From the NCBI GenBank assembly GCA_003480725.1, contig QUJQ01000004.1:186001-250000 (forward strand): a DNA stretch of 64,000 nt, written 5' to 3'. Of the stretch, positions 7,695 through 16,735 are shown in pieces. The translations under genes were made by a program, and so were the position numbers. This DNA is from Clostridiaceae bacterium AM27-36LB. Lineage in GTDB: Bacteria > Bacillota > Clostridia > Lachnospirales > Lachnospiraceae. The notes beneath the pieces are model-generated. The model saw only the letters and a program-made list of their open reading frames with translations, did not search any database and was not told the origin of the DNA. Numbering within the stretch: the stretch's first letter is position 1; each line of letters opens with the position of its first letter.

Positions 7695-9032
7695 ATGAGT
7701 ACATCCATCAGCCGCAATTTTTCCCCTTGGGATCTGTTAAAATTCGCGGCACCTTCCATCATCATGATGGTATTCATGTCCCTGTATACCATTGTGGACG
7801 GTATGTTCATCTCCCGTTTTGTGGGGAGCAATGCTTTGTCCTCTCTTAACATTGTATTTCCTGTGATCAATGTTGCAATTGCCATCTCCACCATGCTCGG
7901 TACCGGTGGCAATGCGATCATCAGCAAATATTTAGGCGAATGCAGAGACGAAGATGCCAGGAAAGCTCTGACCCAGTTCACTGTCCTGTGTCTTGGCTTC
8001 AGCTTTCTTCTGATGCTGCTGTCCCTGCCAAACCTTACACTGATCTCCCGTTTTCTTGGTTCCAGTGAAATTCTGCTGGCAGACTGCCGGGTCTATCTTG
8101 GTGTGTCCATGCTCTTTGCACCGGCTGCCATGCTGCAGGGATTATTTCAGTCCTACTTTGTGACGGCTGGAAAACCCAGCCTTGGGCTTTGGCTTATGGT
8201 CAGTGCCGGTATTTTCAACGTGGTTTTTGATTATGTACTGATCGTTCCCTGTCAGATGGGGATCGCAGGTGCTGCCCTTGCCACCGGAATCGGTCAGTGT
8301 ATCCCGGCACTTTTCGGACTTTTTTTCTTCCTGTGTTCCAAAGACGAGCTGCATTTTTGCAAGTTTACTTTTCATATGAAAGAAATATTATCTGCCTGCT
8401 ACAATGGTTCGTCGGAAATGGTCTCTCAGCTGGCCAATGCGATCATTACTTATCTGTTCAACATCATCATGATGCAGCTGGTAGGTGAACATGGTGTTGC
8501 TGCCATCACTATTTTACTCTATGGACAGTTTCTGTTCAATGCATTTTATCTTGGATTTACCATCGGGATCAGTCCGATCGTCGGATTCCAGTATGGTGCC
8601 GGAGACAAACAGAAGCTTCGCAACATTTACCATACCTCTTTCTTATTTGTTGCTGTCTCTTCGGTGTTCATGGCGGTGATCGCCATTGTTCTGTCTCCGA
8701 CCATTGTTACAATCTTTACTGATGATCCGGCAACTTATGAACTGGCTGCTGCAGGCTTCCGCCTGTTCGCCATCAATTTCCTGTTCAGCGGCATCAGCAT
8801 TACATCTTCCGGATTCTTTACAGCTCTGTCCAACGGAACCATCTCCGCCGTGATCTCTTTTTGCAGGACCTTAGGATTTATCGTTCTGTCGCTTCTGATC
8901 CTGCCGAAGTTCTTAGGGATCACAGGCGCGTGGATCGCCATTCCAGTGGCAGAGTTCTGTACCCTGCTGGTAACCGGTGTCATGCACTTTGTGTACTTCT
9001 GGAAACCGGGCATTCGAAACTATCTGCGGTGA
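7695..9032 (+). CDS. MATE family efflux transporter
   Basis: A 445-residue protein with about twelve hydrophobic helices in two pseudo-symmetric halves. N-terminal features include LLKFAAPSIIMMVFMSLYTIVDGMFISRFVG and the second-half repeat NGSSEMVSQLANAIITYLFNIIMMQLVG, characteristic of the multidrug and toxic compound extrusion family (DinF/NorM relatives). It would export small molecules using a cation gradient. AAAGGAG lies eight bases before ATG. Substrate unknown; no adjacent regulator. Confidence 0.9.
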   Translation: MSTSISRNFSPWDLLKFAAPSIIMMVFMSLYTIVDGMFISRFVGSNALSSLNIVFPVINVAIAISTMLGTGGNAIISKYLGECRDEDARKALTQFTVLCLGFSFLLMLLSLPNLTLISRFLGSSEILLADCRVYLGVSMLFAPAAMLQGLFQSYFVTAGKPSLGLWLMVSAGIFNVVFDYVLIVPCQMGIAGAALATGIGQCIPALFGLFFFLCSKDELHFCKFTFHMKEILSACYNGSSEMVSQLANAIITYLFNIIMMQLVGEHGVAAITILLYGQFLFNAFYLGFTIGISPIVGFQYGAGDKQKLRNIYHTSFLFVAVSSVFMAVIAIVLSPTIVTIFTDDPATYELAAAGFRLFAINFLFSGISITSSGFFTALSNGTISAVISFCRTLGFIVLSLLILPKFLGITGAWIAIPVAEFCTLLVTGVMHFVYFWKPGIRNYLR

Positions 9033-9131
9033 TCCGCATGATTGCCATCAGAATCGCATACTGTTATAATGAATGGTGCCGAGAGCAATCGCCCTGCGGC
9101 ATCATCTTTTTTCAAAAGGAGCTGATTTTCT

Positions 9132-9662
9132 ATGAGCATTATGAATACATATACCGGGAAGAAATTTGATCCTCTTCAGATGAAGCCTGAAGATGTGGAT
9201 CTGGTAGATATTGCCCACGCATTAAGCCTTCTGTGCCGGGGTGGCGGACACATTGACCGCTTCTATACCGTTGCTCTTCATTCCATTAACTGCGCCAACG
9301 AAGCAAAGGCCCGCGGCTGGGAACGAAAGCTCATTCTTGCATGTCTCTTGCATGATGCCAGCGAGGCTTATATTGCAGATATTATCCGCCCGGTAAAGCC
9401 GTATCTTACCAATTATCTGGAGATCGAAGATCAGATCATGTCTGTGATCTGGCAGCATTTTCAGCTTGAACTGACACCGGAAGAACATAAAAAATGGAAG
9501 AAGATCGATGACGAGATCCTGGATTCCGAGTTAAAAGAAATGTTTTCCGGAGAAGCAGAAAGGATTCCTGTTCCACTCAGATCCACGCCGGATTTCAGCG
9601 AACGTCCACATGGGGAAGTGGAAGAAGAATTTATCAGAATTGCTGAAGAACTGCTGAATTGA
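9132..9662 (+). CDS. HD-domain phosphohydrolase (YfbR-like)
   Basis: A 176-residue HD-superfamily protein. The metal-binding residues are seen as H in FYTVALHSINCANEA, the HD doublet in ILACLLHDASEAYIADIIRP, and a conserved D later in WKKIDDEILDSELKEMF. The sequence around LHDASEAYIADIIRPVKPYL matches the group of HD hydrolases related to 5'-deoxynucleotidase YfbR. AAAGGAGC precedes the ATG. It ends about 20 bases before an IS1182-derived element. Confidence 0.8.
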   Translation: MSIMNTYTGKKFDPLQMKPEDVDLVDIAHALSLLCRGGGHIDRFYTVALHSINCANEAKARGWERKLILACLLHDASEAYIADIIRPVKPYLTNYLEIEDQIMSVIWQHFQLELTPEEHKKWKKIDDEILDSELKEMFSGEAERIPVPLRSTPDFSERPHGEVEEEFIRIAEELLN

Positions 9663-9682
9663 TCCCCCCGAACCGCCCAAAA

Positions 9683-9955
9683 GGGGCTATCGGGAAATAA
9701 CGATTTATGCCCCTGATAGGTAAGAAGGAGACAGTCCCTTAGAAATTCAGGCTTTTTCAAGACCCTGGATTTTTACCGGACTGTCTCCTCCTTTTTTCCT
9801 TCATATTTTTCGATCTCAATGATGGTATTGTTCGCGATTTTCTTATGCTTTGTCAGCCATCTTTTTTCTTTTTAATGGATGAATTTCAGGGGCAGGTGAG
9901 ATCCGCATGGATCACACCTGCCCCTGCTTAGAACTATCTATTTCCCGATAGCCCC
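9683..9955. mobile_element. IS1182-derived miniature element (273 bp), copy 1
   Basis: Bounded by perfect 17-bp terminal inverted repeats: GGGGCTATCGGGAAATA (9683-9699) and its complement (9939-9955). The left 176 bases and the right end match the element at 15563-16216. Relative to that copy it lacks 381 bases, with the junction at a GTCAG present at both sides of the missing block, consistent with deletion between short repeats. No transposase frame remains, so it can move only if a full IS1182 transposase is supplied elsewhere. Confidence 0.88.
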
Positions 9956-9983
9956 CTTTTCCATAAAAACATTTCCGAACCGC

Positions 9984-11336
9984 TTATTTCAGACGTGGAA
10001 TCTTTTCCACATCCACATCTTGGTTTCTAACAAATTCCTTGTTATACGGATAACGCGCAACTTTCACGCGGATTGGCATCTGAGGATTCCCCGGGGTTCC
10101 CCAGATTAGTGTCAGATCCGTTCCCTCAACCGCATATTTCTTTTCGATAAAGCCAAGAGAAATCATCGCATTATAGTAATAACTCACCACACGACCACTG
10201 CTGATACCGATATCTTTTCCATCAGCCTGCACCCGGTCAGCCTTGTAAATGAAACAATTGTTCTTCACATTTTCCACGAATTCCATCTCATTGGTTCCAG
10301 ATATATCATCTGTCGGCTGCCCACCGGGACGGAACATAGTTGAAAAGACTGCTCCCACATCCTCAGCATTCCATTCCAGCGTAACAACGGTACGTCTGCT
10401 GGAATCATTCTTCATCTTCATAAGAGCATCTCTTCCCGGGAATTCGTGATCAAAACGAATCACGCTGTCACAGCCGGTCTCATACGGATTAACGAAACGG
10501 CTCTCAAGATCATCACCGACACTTCCCCGAAGAACTCTGCAGAGATTGTTAAATGAGATGGTCGGATTCTGCTGCATGAATTTTGCCATGTCCTCTCCGG
10601 ACTCCAGCCACGGAAGAGGGTAATGAAGATTGATATTCGGGAATCCGCACTCCGTGTGATTGTGGAAACTGTAATTGTGAAGTCCCAGCCTGGTTGCACC
10701 GAATTTTTGTCCCGCCTCCCAGATTTTTCCATATATTTCATCAAATTCCTCAATATCTCCGTGTACCTCATAGCCGAGATTTCCGGACATACTCAGACGG
10801 ATGACTTCAACCTTTTTCCCGTCCACATCAATCTGACGATGAGTGGCAAAGCGAATGTCATGAAGATCCTGATTAAAAGCATTTTCCAGAATTTCCAGTG
10901 ACTTTTCACCATCTACCTGGATAAAATATTCCCTGCCTGTCATGTCCTCACCGTGAACATCTAGATCCGTGACAGACATGTAATAGTTGATGACCGGTGT
11001 AAGCCAATAAGTACGGTAGCGGTCTTCGGCAATCCTGATGCAGACACCGTCCGTCAGAATCTGTCCCTTGTCATTGCAGAGAATAGCGTGGCGCATTCCT
11101 TTTGTTGTCAGCTTTGTAAAATCATTGACACAGATGGAATTCAGAAATTTCACTGCATCCGGACCAATAACATCATACACCGGAGATGTCGTCAGACAGG
11201 TGTTGATCCATGCGGAAGTACGGTATCCGGAAATATCCTTTTTAGCACCTTCAAATTCAAATGCCTGCAGAAATGTACCTCCGAAATTGATGAGTAAAGA
11301 CGCATCCTTCAGCTCAGTGTTGTAATTAAAAGCCAT
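9984..11336 (-). CDS. GcvT-fold aminomethyltransferase-family protein, candidate THF-dependent demethylase (1)
   Basis: A 450-residue protein with the folate-binding GcvT fold: SGYRTSAWINTCLTTSPVYDVIGPDAVKFL near residue 35-70, FTKLTTKGMRHAILCNDKGQI, the RLSMSGNLGYEVHGDIEEF segment (about 190-210), FDHEFPGRDALM (about 310) and a C-terminal barrel from about 340. Length and internal layout fit the extended GcvT relatives such as LigM/DesA O-demethylases and DmdA better than glycine-cleavage T protein (about 365 residues). No other glycine-cleavage gene is nearby. It follows an MFS gene by 44 bases and is paralogous to the product at 12577-13902. AAGGAGG precedes ATG. Substrate unknown. Confidence 0.78.
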   Translation of the reverse strand: MAFNYNTELKDASLLINFGGTFLQAFEFEGAKKDISGYRTSAWINTCLTTSPVYDVIGPDAVKFLNSICVNDFTKLTTKGMRHAILCNDKGQILTDGVCIRIAEDRYRTYWLTPVINYYMSVTDLDVHGEDMTGREYFIQVDGEKSLEILENAFNQDLHDIRFATHRQIDVDGKKVEVIRLSMSGNLGYEVHGDIEEFDEIYGKIWEAGQKFGATRLGLHNYSFHNHTECGFPNINLHYPLPWLESGEDMAKFMQQNPTISFNNLCRVLRGSVGDDLESRFVNPYETGCDSVIRFDHEFPGRDALMKMKNDSSRRTVVTLEWNAEDVGAVFSTMFRPGGQPTDDISGTNEMEFVENVKNNCFIYKADRVQADGKDIGISSGRVVSYYYNAMISLGFIEKKYAVEGTDLTLIWGTPGNPQMPIRVKVARYPYNKEFVRNQDVDVEKIPRLK

Positions 11337-11380
11337 TATAAAACCTCCTTTTTTGATGTTTTATATGATTGTATGTCCAA

Positions 11381-12565
11381 TCAGTTGGAATGCGCCAGGT
11401 ACCCAAGGACTGCGGAAATTGCCATGCAGGCAGCTGCCAGTATAAACAAAGTATTAAAATTGCCACTCGCGATGGGAATAAGTACATACGAGGGAAGCAC
11501 AACTGCTCCGATCAGCTGAATCGTAGCAACAAGACCGCTGGCAGTGCCCACATACTCCGGACCAATGCCCTTGAAGTTAATGATATCACCCATTGCCAGC
11601 GGTATATTTCCGCCAATCGCGATTCCGGTCAGGATCATCATGACTCCGCAGAGAATCGGATTGGAAATCTTCCAGGAGAAAATCAAACCGACCACAGCAA
11701 CAATACCGAAGATCAGAATGACTTTCCGGATACTGCGGAGTTTCCCTGCCAATATCGGCCCCAGGAAACAACTAATAAAGTTACCTACTGTATACAGCGA
11801 GCCCATATATCCTGCGGTTGTAGCAGCCATGCCTACAGACTGTAGGGCTGTGGGTGCCCATGAGGACATGACCACCTGACCTGCAAGCACGCAAAAGAGT
11901 GAAAATGCCATTAACCAGACCTGGCGGGAACTGGCAGAGGCTTTCATCAGCTCTCCAAAGGATTTTTGAACAGGTTCCGCATGCGCCTCATTTGTCTCGG
12001 GATTTTTTCCGAAAAGGAACCAGCTGATTGCTGCCGCTGCCATAAATACGGCAGCAACCAGAAATGCTGTGCTTACGGAACTGAAATAAGCTGTCGTTGC
12101 CATTGTGATAATCATGGCTGCCGTACTGGACGCATTGATTAATCCAATCTTACTCTGTATCTGCTCCAGCGGATAGAATCCGGCAACGATTTTTGCCTGT
12201 CCGGCGTTAATAAAGGCCGCCGAAAAACCTGTCATCAGAGTCCCAACAAATAACGCCGTATACCCTCCGCCTGTGTAGAGTCGTACAAAGCCGCCGATTG
12301 CTGCAATCAGTACACCGAACCGCATTACCTTCACCGGACCAAGCTTATCGAAAAGCAGACCTACAATCAACGAAAACAGGATTGCTGGGATCATCGGTGA
12401 TGTAAACAGGGAGGAATATTGCTCCATGCTTATTTTATAGGTTTCCATAACCTGCATGGCAATCGGTGATATCTGATACTGCAGATAATTGGGAGCCGCA
12501 TTATTCAGGCACAATGCCATCAGCACTAGCCCGGCACCTGCTACTGATTTTTTGGCTGTACTCAT
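11381..12565 (-). CDS. MFS transporter of the GcvT-like island
   Basis: A 394-residue major facilitator protein with about twelve hydrophobic helices. Motif-A-like residues occur after helix 2 (LLFDKLGPVKVMRFGVLIAAIGG) and a second-half copy in LGPILAGKLRSIRKVILIFG. It lies 11 bases from the upstream GcvT-like gene and 44 from the downstream one, so it is in one operon with both. The likely role is importing the methylated substrate of the two enzymes, or exporting the demethylated product. GGGGG lies near the ATG. Confidence 0.88.
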   Translation of the reverse strand: MSTAKKSVAGAGLVLMALCLNNAAPNYLQYQISPIAMQVMETYKISMEQYSSLFTSPMIPAILFSLIVGLLFDKLGPVKVMRFGVLIAAIGGFVRLYTGGGYTALFVGTLMTGFSAAFINAGQAKIVAGFYPLEQIQSKIGLINASSTAAMIITMATTAYFSSVSTAFLVAAVFMAAAAISWFLFGKNPETNEAHAEPVQKSFGELMKASASSRQVWLMAFSLFCVLAGQVVMSSWAPTALQSVGMAATTAGYMGSLYTVGNFISCFLGPILAGKLRSIRKVILIFGIVAVVGLIFSWKISNPILCGVMMILTGIAIGGNIPLAMGDIINFKGIGPEYVGTASGLVATIQLIGAVVLPSYVLIPIASGNFNTLFILAAACMAISAVLGYLAHSN

Positions 12566-12576
12566 CTAGATTCCCC

Positions 12577-13902
12577 CTATCTGTTGCCGTTCGGCACAGT
12601 GCTTAAATCATAATTGCGATTATCCTGTACATCATTCTTATAACGAACATACGAGGACGGCCGTACGATTGCGCGCAAATCCTTCTGAACGCCGCCGAAA
12701 TCACCCCACTTTACAATGACCTCGTCACCAATCTCAGCACCATGAATATCCATAGTGCAATGGGAAATCATCACATGATAATGACTGGAATAAGTAGGAA
12801 CGCTTGACCAGCCGATTTCAACGCCATCTTTCAGTACAACATCCTGATGTCCGCCGCACTGCTGAGGTTCTGCACAGGGCATATCCATAAATTTATACGG
12901 ATGATCCGTAAACTGAGAAGCATAAACGTCGATGATATCCTCCTGATTAAACTCAAGAGTCACTAGCTTTCTGGTCGGATTCTGCATTTCCTTTTCAAGA
13001 GCCGCCCGTCCTTTGAAATCATGATTAAATTTGGCCATCCATTCCCAGTTTACTTCTACTGGAGTACGATGACGAGCACGGCGATTCGCTGGATCAACAC
13101 TGCCAGTGCAATGCATCGCTGTTCTGGCTACCTTCATAAATTCCGGATCCTCAAAAAGTGCCATTTCCCAATGTACTGTCTGCTGCGGGAATCCGCCAAA
13201 GGTATGATTGACCGTATAATCTCTCCAGCCAAGCCGTTTGATTCCATATTCTGCGCCCGCAACCAGGCATGCATTATAGACATCCGCTCCCCAGGCTTCT
13301 TCGCCCCGGATTTCATAGGCCAGCGTGCCGCTCATACCAATCCGGCACACCTCGAAGCTCCCGTCAAAGCCGGGAATCTGAACCGGACGAAATTCCAGGA
13401 ACTTCAGATCATGAAGGTCTGTCTGTGTGACCTTTTCAATGACCGTCAATGATCTTGGTCCGCTGAACTGAAATACGAAAGTTTTTTTCTGGGTGATATT
13501 CACATCATATTTCCCGCTGGCTGCATTTACTTGCGGATAAAAGAATACTCCAGCAGTTGTACGATACTGATCATCGGAATCCTTCATATAGAGCACATGA
13601 TCATCAATCAGCCCTTCCTCATTGAGAAATACAAGATGTTTACAAGTTCCGCTCCTCCACTTATATACATCGTTCATGACCAACTCGCTCAGAAGTTTTG
13701 CTGCATCCGGTCCGGAAATAGTCTGTTCATATCCGCTGATTCCAGAATGGATGTAGGTACTTTCAAACCAGGATTTATCCGTCTCGTAGAACGGATCACC
13801 CTCCCAATAGCATAAAAAGCTTGCGCAGTCGAACCAGTGTGTTGAGTCAGAATATACCGGAAGGAACCCCCTGCGTGGACCTTCCCATCTTTTGTTTTCC
13901 AT
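12577..13902 (-). CDS. GcvT-fold aminomethyltransferase-family protein, candidate THF-dependent demethylase (2)
   Basis: A 441-residue paralogue of the product at 9984-11336. Visible blocks: IHSGISGYEQTISGPDAAKLLSELVMND, GTCKHLVFLNEEGLIDDHVLY, FQFSGPRSLTVIEKVTQTDLHDLKFLEF, RIGMSGTLAYEIRG, FNHDFKGRAALEKE and VTLEFNQEDIIDVYASQF. These blocks resemble LigM-type vanillate/3-O-methylgallate demethylases as I recall them; the sequence alone does not prove activity. The start at 13902 is chosen over an upstream ATG (13959) because AGGAGAGC lies immediately before it. First gene of the operon, diverging from the PucR-type regulator. Confidence 0.78.
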   Translation of the reverse strand: MENKRWEGPRRGFLPVYSDSTHWFDCASFLCYWEGDPFYETDKSWFESTYIHSGISGYEQTISGPDAAKLLSELVMNDVYKWRSGTCKHLVFLNEEGLIDDHVLYMKDSDDQYRTTAGVFFYPQVNAASGKYDVNITQKKTFVFQFSGPRSLTVIEKVTQTDLHDLKFLEFRPVQIPGFDGSFEVCRIGMSGTLAYEIRGEEAWGADVYNACLVAGAEYGIKRLGWRDYTVNHTFGGFPQQTVHWEMALFEDPEFMKVARTAMHCTGSVDPANRRARHRTPVEVNWEWMAKFNHDFKGRAALEKEMQNPTRKLVTLEFNQEDIIDVYASQFTDHPYKFMDMPCAEPQQCGGHQDVVLKDGVEIGWSSVPTYSSHYHVMISHCTMDIHGAEIGDEVIVKWGDFGGVQKDLRAIVRPSSYVRYKNDVQDNRNYDLSTVPNGNR

Positions 13903-14008
13903 AGTTGCTCTCCTTTCTTTACAGCCTTGTTTTTTGCTCGGTTTACTTGTATAATTCATTATAAGCTTTCAATCTTTGTTTAAAATGGTTATTTACACCG
14001 ATTATTTC

Positions 14009-14041
14009 GATATATTTTCTACATTTTTAACCAAATATATC
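14009..14041. promoter_or_regulatory. Inverted repeat in the divergent promoter region of the GcvT/PucR island
   Basis: GATATATTT (14009-14017) and AAATATATC (14033-14041) separated by 15 bases, within the 194-base gap between the divergent genes. Position suggests an operator for the adjacent regulator; AT-richness makes chance possible. Confidence 0.4.
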
Positions 14042-14096
14042 AGGTAGTCTCAGACAAGGATGAATTATACCAGAACTGCCAAAAGGAGGTTTGGAC

Positions 14097-15596
14097 ATGC
14101 TGCTGAGTTATGACATGATCATTGATGAAACATACAGCATTTCTTATACTGGAATTGCTCCTGTAGATGAGGACACTCGTTTTTCTGGAGTACAGATTGA
14201 CCGTTTCAGAGAGCCGGATGCAAACTTGATCTACATCACCACCGGAGAACCGGGTCCGGATGCAGCCTGCGGCCTTTATGTAAAGGATGAGACCGATGCT
14301 TTATATCTTCTCGTTGAGGTACAGCAAGTGTTTATCCGCTACAACAACTGGTATAATGAAGTTCTATCTACTGCGTTGGACGGACATCATCCGCAGGAAG
14401 TACTGAATCTGGCTGTGAAAATGCTGGATAACCCAGTTGCCATCATCGACACCAGTTCACGGACGTTGATGTATGCTGGAGAATTTCATGGTTCCATAGA
14501 AGGAAGTATATGGCAATCTGTTCTGAAAAATGGTTTCTCCCGATACGAGGCATATCCTGCGAAATTCCGTAAAGAAATCAGGGAAAAGCATGAGCAGGGG
14601 CAGCTGTTGACCTTTCAGTCCCCATTTCCTAACAATGAAAACCACATTTCCGCTCCTCTTCTGTACGATGGAATTTTGTTTGCCGGACTCGGCATGACGG
14701 ATATCAATAAGCCTTTTACACGATCCGAGGTTCAGCTTGCCAAAATCATCGCCGATATTCTCAGCATGTCTTTTGCCGTCGGTGGAAAAATACCTCATTT
14801 TTCATCGGAGCGCACCTACTATATTGACGCAATCCTTCAGGGAAAGACTGTGGATCCGGTGCTTCATGACCAGTATCTGAGGCAGCTGCACTGGAAACAG
14901 GAGGATCGTTATCAGCTGCTGTGTATTCGTTTTCCAGATGAACGGGAATTTAACCGAGATGAACGGGAGCCGGTACTGTTCCGATTAGGACTCCTTTTTC
15001 CAGACAGCTTAGGTACTTATGTCAACCATACAGTGGTTTTGGTGATTCGCAATCCTATGCGAAAGCTGATCCCGTCCTATTCCACCAATCTGACTTCTTA
15101 TTTGGCCGGGCAGGGCATGATCGCTGGCTGCAGTACAATCGTGAACAACCTGACAGATATCCGCTATGCTTATACACAGGGGGTTCTTGCACTTCAGGGT
15201 AAAGATGAAAGCGGCATTTATTATTTCCTGGATGATTATAAAAATGTGATTATAGAGTCATTGTATTCTTTGGGAGATATACGGTCTTTTTGTCATCCTG
15301 GTATCCTGAATCTGTATACACAGGACAAAGCAAACGGGATCCGTATAATTCAGACAATTTATGCCTTTATGAACTGTGGCGAAAGCATTGCTACTGCTGC
15401 AAAGGAACTGAATATCCATCGCAATACACTGATCTATCGGCTGGAAAGGCTGGAAGCTACCTACGGCATCCATTTGAAGAATTTGGATTCAGAGCTTCGC
15501 TTCTATCTGATCATTACCTGTCAGATTATTTTTTATCTGGATCGGAAAGAACATGTGGCAAAGGGGCTATCGGAAAATAACGATTTATGCCCCTGA
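14097..15596 (+). CDS. PucR/CdaR-type transcriptional regulator
   Basis: A 499-residue regulator. The C terminus carries the PucR-type HTH: IYAFMNCGESIATAAKEL then NIHRNTLIYRLERLEATYGI (about residues 420-465). Before it is a GGDEF-like/CdaR central region and an N-terminal sensing region of about 250 residues (a GAF-like stretch near VAIIDTSSRTLMYAGEF). AGGAGG lies seven bases before the ATG; a TTG six bases earlier is in frame but badly placed. The last dozen residues are encoded by the end of an IS1182-derived element starting at 15563, so the original C terminus was replaced after the HTH. It diverges from the GcvT/MFS operon and is its probable regulator. Confidence 0.85.
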   Translation: MLLSYDMIIDETYSISYTGIAPVDEDTRFSGVQIDRFREPDANLIYITTGEPGPDAACGLYVKDETDALYLLVEVQQVFIRYNNWYNEVLSTALDGHHPQEVLNLAVKMLDNPVAIIDTSSRTLMYAGEFHGSIEGSIWQSVLKNGFSRYEAYPAKFRKEIREKHEQGQLLTFQSPFPNNENHISAPLLYDGILFAGLGMTDINKPFTRSEVQLAKIIADILSMSFAVGGKIPHFSSERTYYIDAILQGKTVDPVLHDQYLRQLHWKQEDRYQLLCIRFPDEREFNRDEREPVLFRLGLLFPDSLGTYVNHTVVLVIRNPMRKLIPSYSTNLTSYLAGQGMIAGCSTIVNNLTDIRYAYTQGVLALQGKDESGIYYFLDDYKNVIIESLYSLGDIRSFCHPGILNLYTQDKANGIRIIQTIYAFMNCGESIATAAKELNIHRNTLIYRLERLEATYGIHLKNLDSELRFYLIITCQIIFYLDRKEHVAKGLSENNDLCP

Positions 15597-16216
15597 TAGG
15601 TAAGAAGGAGACAGTCCCTTAGAAATTCAGGCTTTTTCAAGACCCTGGATTTTTACCGGACTGTCTCCTCCTTTTTTCCTTCATATTTTTCGATCTCAAT
15701 GATGGTATTGTTCGCGATTTTCTTATGCTTTGTCAGCTTCCGCCTCCTGTTTTCTTCAATCACTTTCCTGACCTTTTTCATCCCCTCGATCACGAACATC
15801 CGGGCTTCTCCAAGGTCTTATTCCGGTCCATATCCATTTTCATACAGGAATGCGTTGTACTTTGCGTAAAGAGCATCTATGGTGTCCAGCAGACCGGCAA
15901 GATGATAGTTTATGCTTCCCCGCCAGACAAACGTGTATCTGTTTGCGTTCGCTTCAATCTTTGTCCCATCGATGTAGAGTTCTTTCAGTGTAATGAGTCC
16001 TTCCTTTTGCAGGCGGCGCATAAACTGGTAGTTCAATTCATCCAGGATTTCGCCCGTCAGTTTTTTCCCTTTAAAGTCATAAAAAGCATCCCTCTGGGGC
16101 TTCTGCCCTTTCGTCAGCCATCTTTTTTCTTTTTAATGGATAAATTTCAGGGGCAGGTGAGATCCGCATGGATCACACCTGCCCCTGCTTAGAACTATCT
16201 ATTTCCCGATAGCCCC
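15563..16216. mobile_element. Internally deleted IS1182-family element (654 bp), copy 2
   Basis: Terminal repeats GGGGCTATCGGAAAATA (15563-15579) and TATTTCCCGATAGCCCC (16200-16216) match with one mismatch. The interior, read on the minus strand, holds a transposase fragment; the rest of the DDE domain is missing. It lies in the same orientation as the copy at 9683-9955, so the two bracket a 5.6-kb block. The left end inserted into the 3' end of the PucR-type gene and supplies its stop codon. Clean target duplications could not be defined. Confidence 0.88.
15818..16123 (-). pseudogene. IS1182 transposase fragment
   Basis: Read leftward from about 16123 the frame gives DAFYDFKGKKLTGEILDELN, then LITLKELYIDGTKIEANANR and YTFVWRGSINYHLAGLLDTI, characteristic of the N-terminal/middle part of IS1182-family DDE transposases. 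It ends at 15818 after ENGYGPE, about 100 residues in, and lacks the catalytic C-terminal part, so it is not functional. Confidence 0.85.
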
Positions 16217-16228
16217 TTGTTTCAATGT

Positions 16229-16732
16229 TTATTTATCCTCATCAAGAAATGCGAGTAAAAACTCAGCTGCCAGACTGTTGGGCCGGATATTTTTTCTGGC
16301 CTCCTCTCTGGAAAACCAATGATAGGAATCAATTTCACTATTTGGATTCAGTTCACTGGCATCCTTTACATACGCAGTAAAATTGCACATGAGCGTATTG
16401 GACGGCTCATAGAACCTGGTCCGGTTGAAATGGATCCTGTACGCGGTCATGCCGGTCTCTTCTTTAATTTCCCGGTTCACTGCCTGTTCTTCCTGCTCTC
16501 CACGATTCAGATAACCAGCGACCAGAATGTAAAATGGTTTTCCATACTGCTGGATCAGCAGGATCTCATCAGTCTGCTCATTAATCACGATCATGCTAAC
16601 TGCCACATTGAATTTTGGGAAACGGTAATCATTGCAGGTCGGACAGAAGGGAATGATTCCTTCTCCTTCCAGTGGTTTTTCTATTAGTTTACTTCCACAT
16701 TCCGGACAAAATCCCTGTTTTGGATCTATCAT
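16229..16732 (-). CDS. NUDIX hydrolase with N-terminal zinc ribbon
   Basis: A 167-residue protein. Residues about 8-35 form a zinc ribbon (CPECGSKL ... FCPTCNDYR). The NUDIX box is complete: GYLNRGEQEEQAVN followed by REIKEETGM matches GX5EX7REUXEEXGU exactly. The zinc ribbon plus NUDIX arrangement recalls the C-terminal half of NAD(H) pyrophosphatase NudC, but the protein is shorter and the NudC SQPWPFPxS tail is absent, so substrate is open. It starts four bases after the potD stop, so it may be cotranscribed with the pot operon. Confidence 0.88.
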   Translation of the reverse strand: MIDPKQGFCPECGSKLIEKPLEGEGIIPFCPTCNDYRFPKFNVAVSMIVINEQTDEILLIQQYGKPFYILVAGYLNRGEQEEQAVNREIKEETGMTAYRIHFNRTRFYEPSNTLMCNFTAYVKDASELNPNSEIDSYHWFSREEARKNIRPNSLAAEFLLAFLDEDK

Positions 16733-16735
16733 CTC

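Noticed and set aside
9984..13902. Glycine cleavage T protein (gcvT) for both GcvT-like genes
   Set aside because: Both are about 80 residues too long, are duplicated around a transporter, and no gcvH/gcvP/lpd genes are near.
15818..16036. Stand-alone 72-residue gene
   Set aside because: It is an internal piece of an IS1182 transposase without a proper start, reported as a pseudogene.
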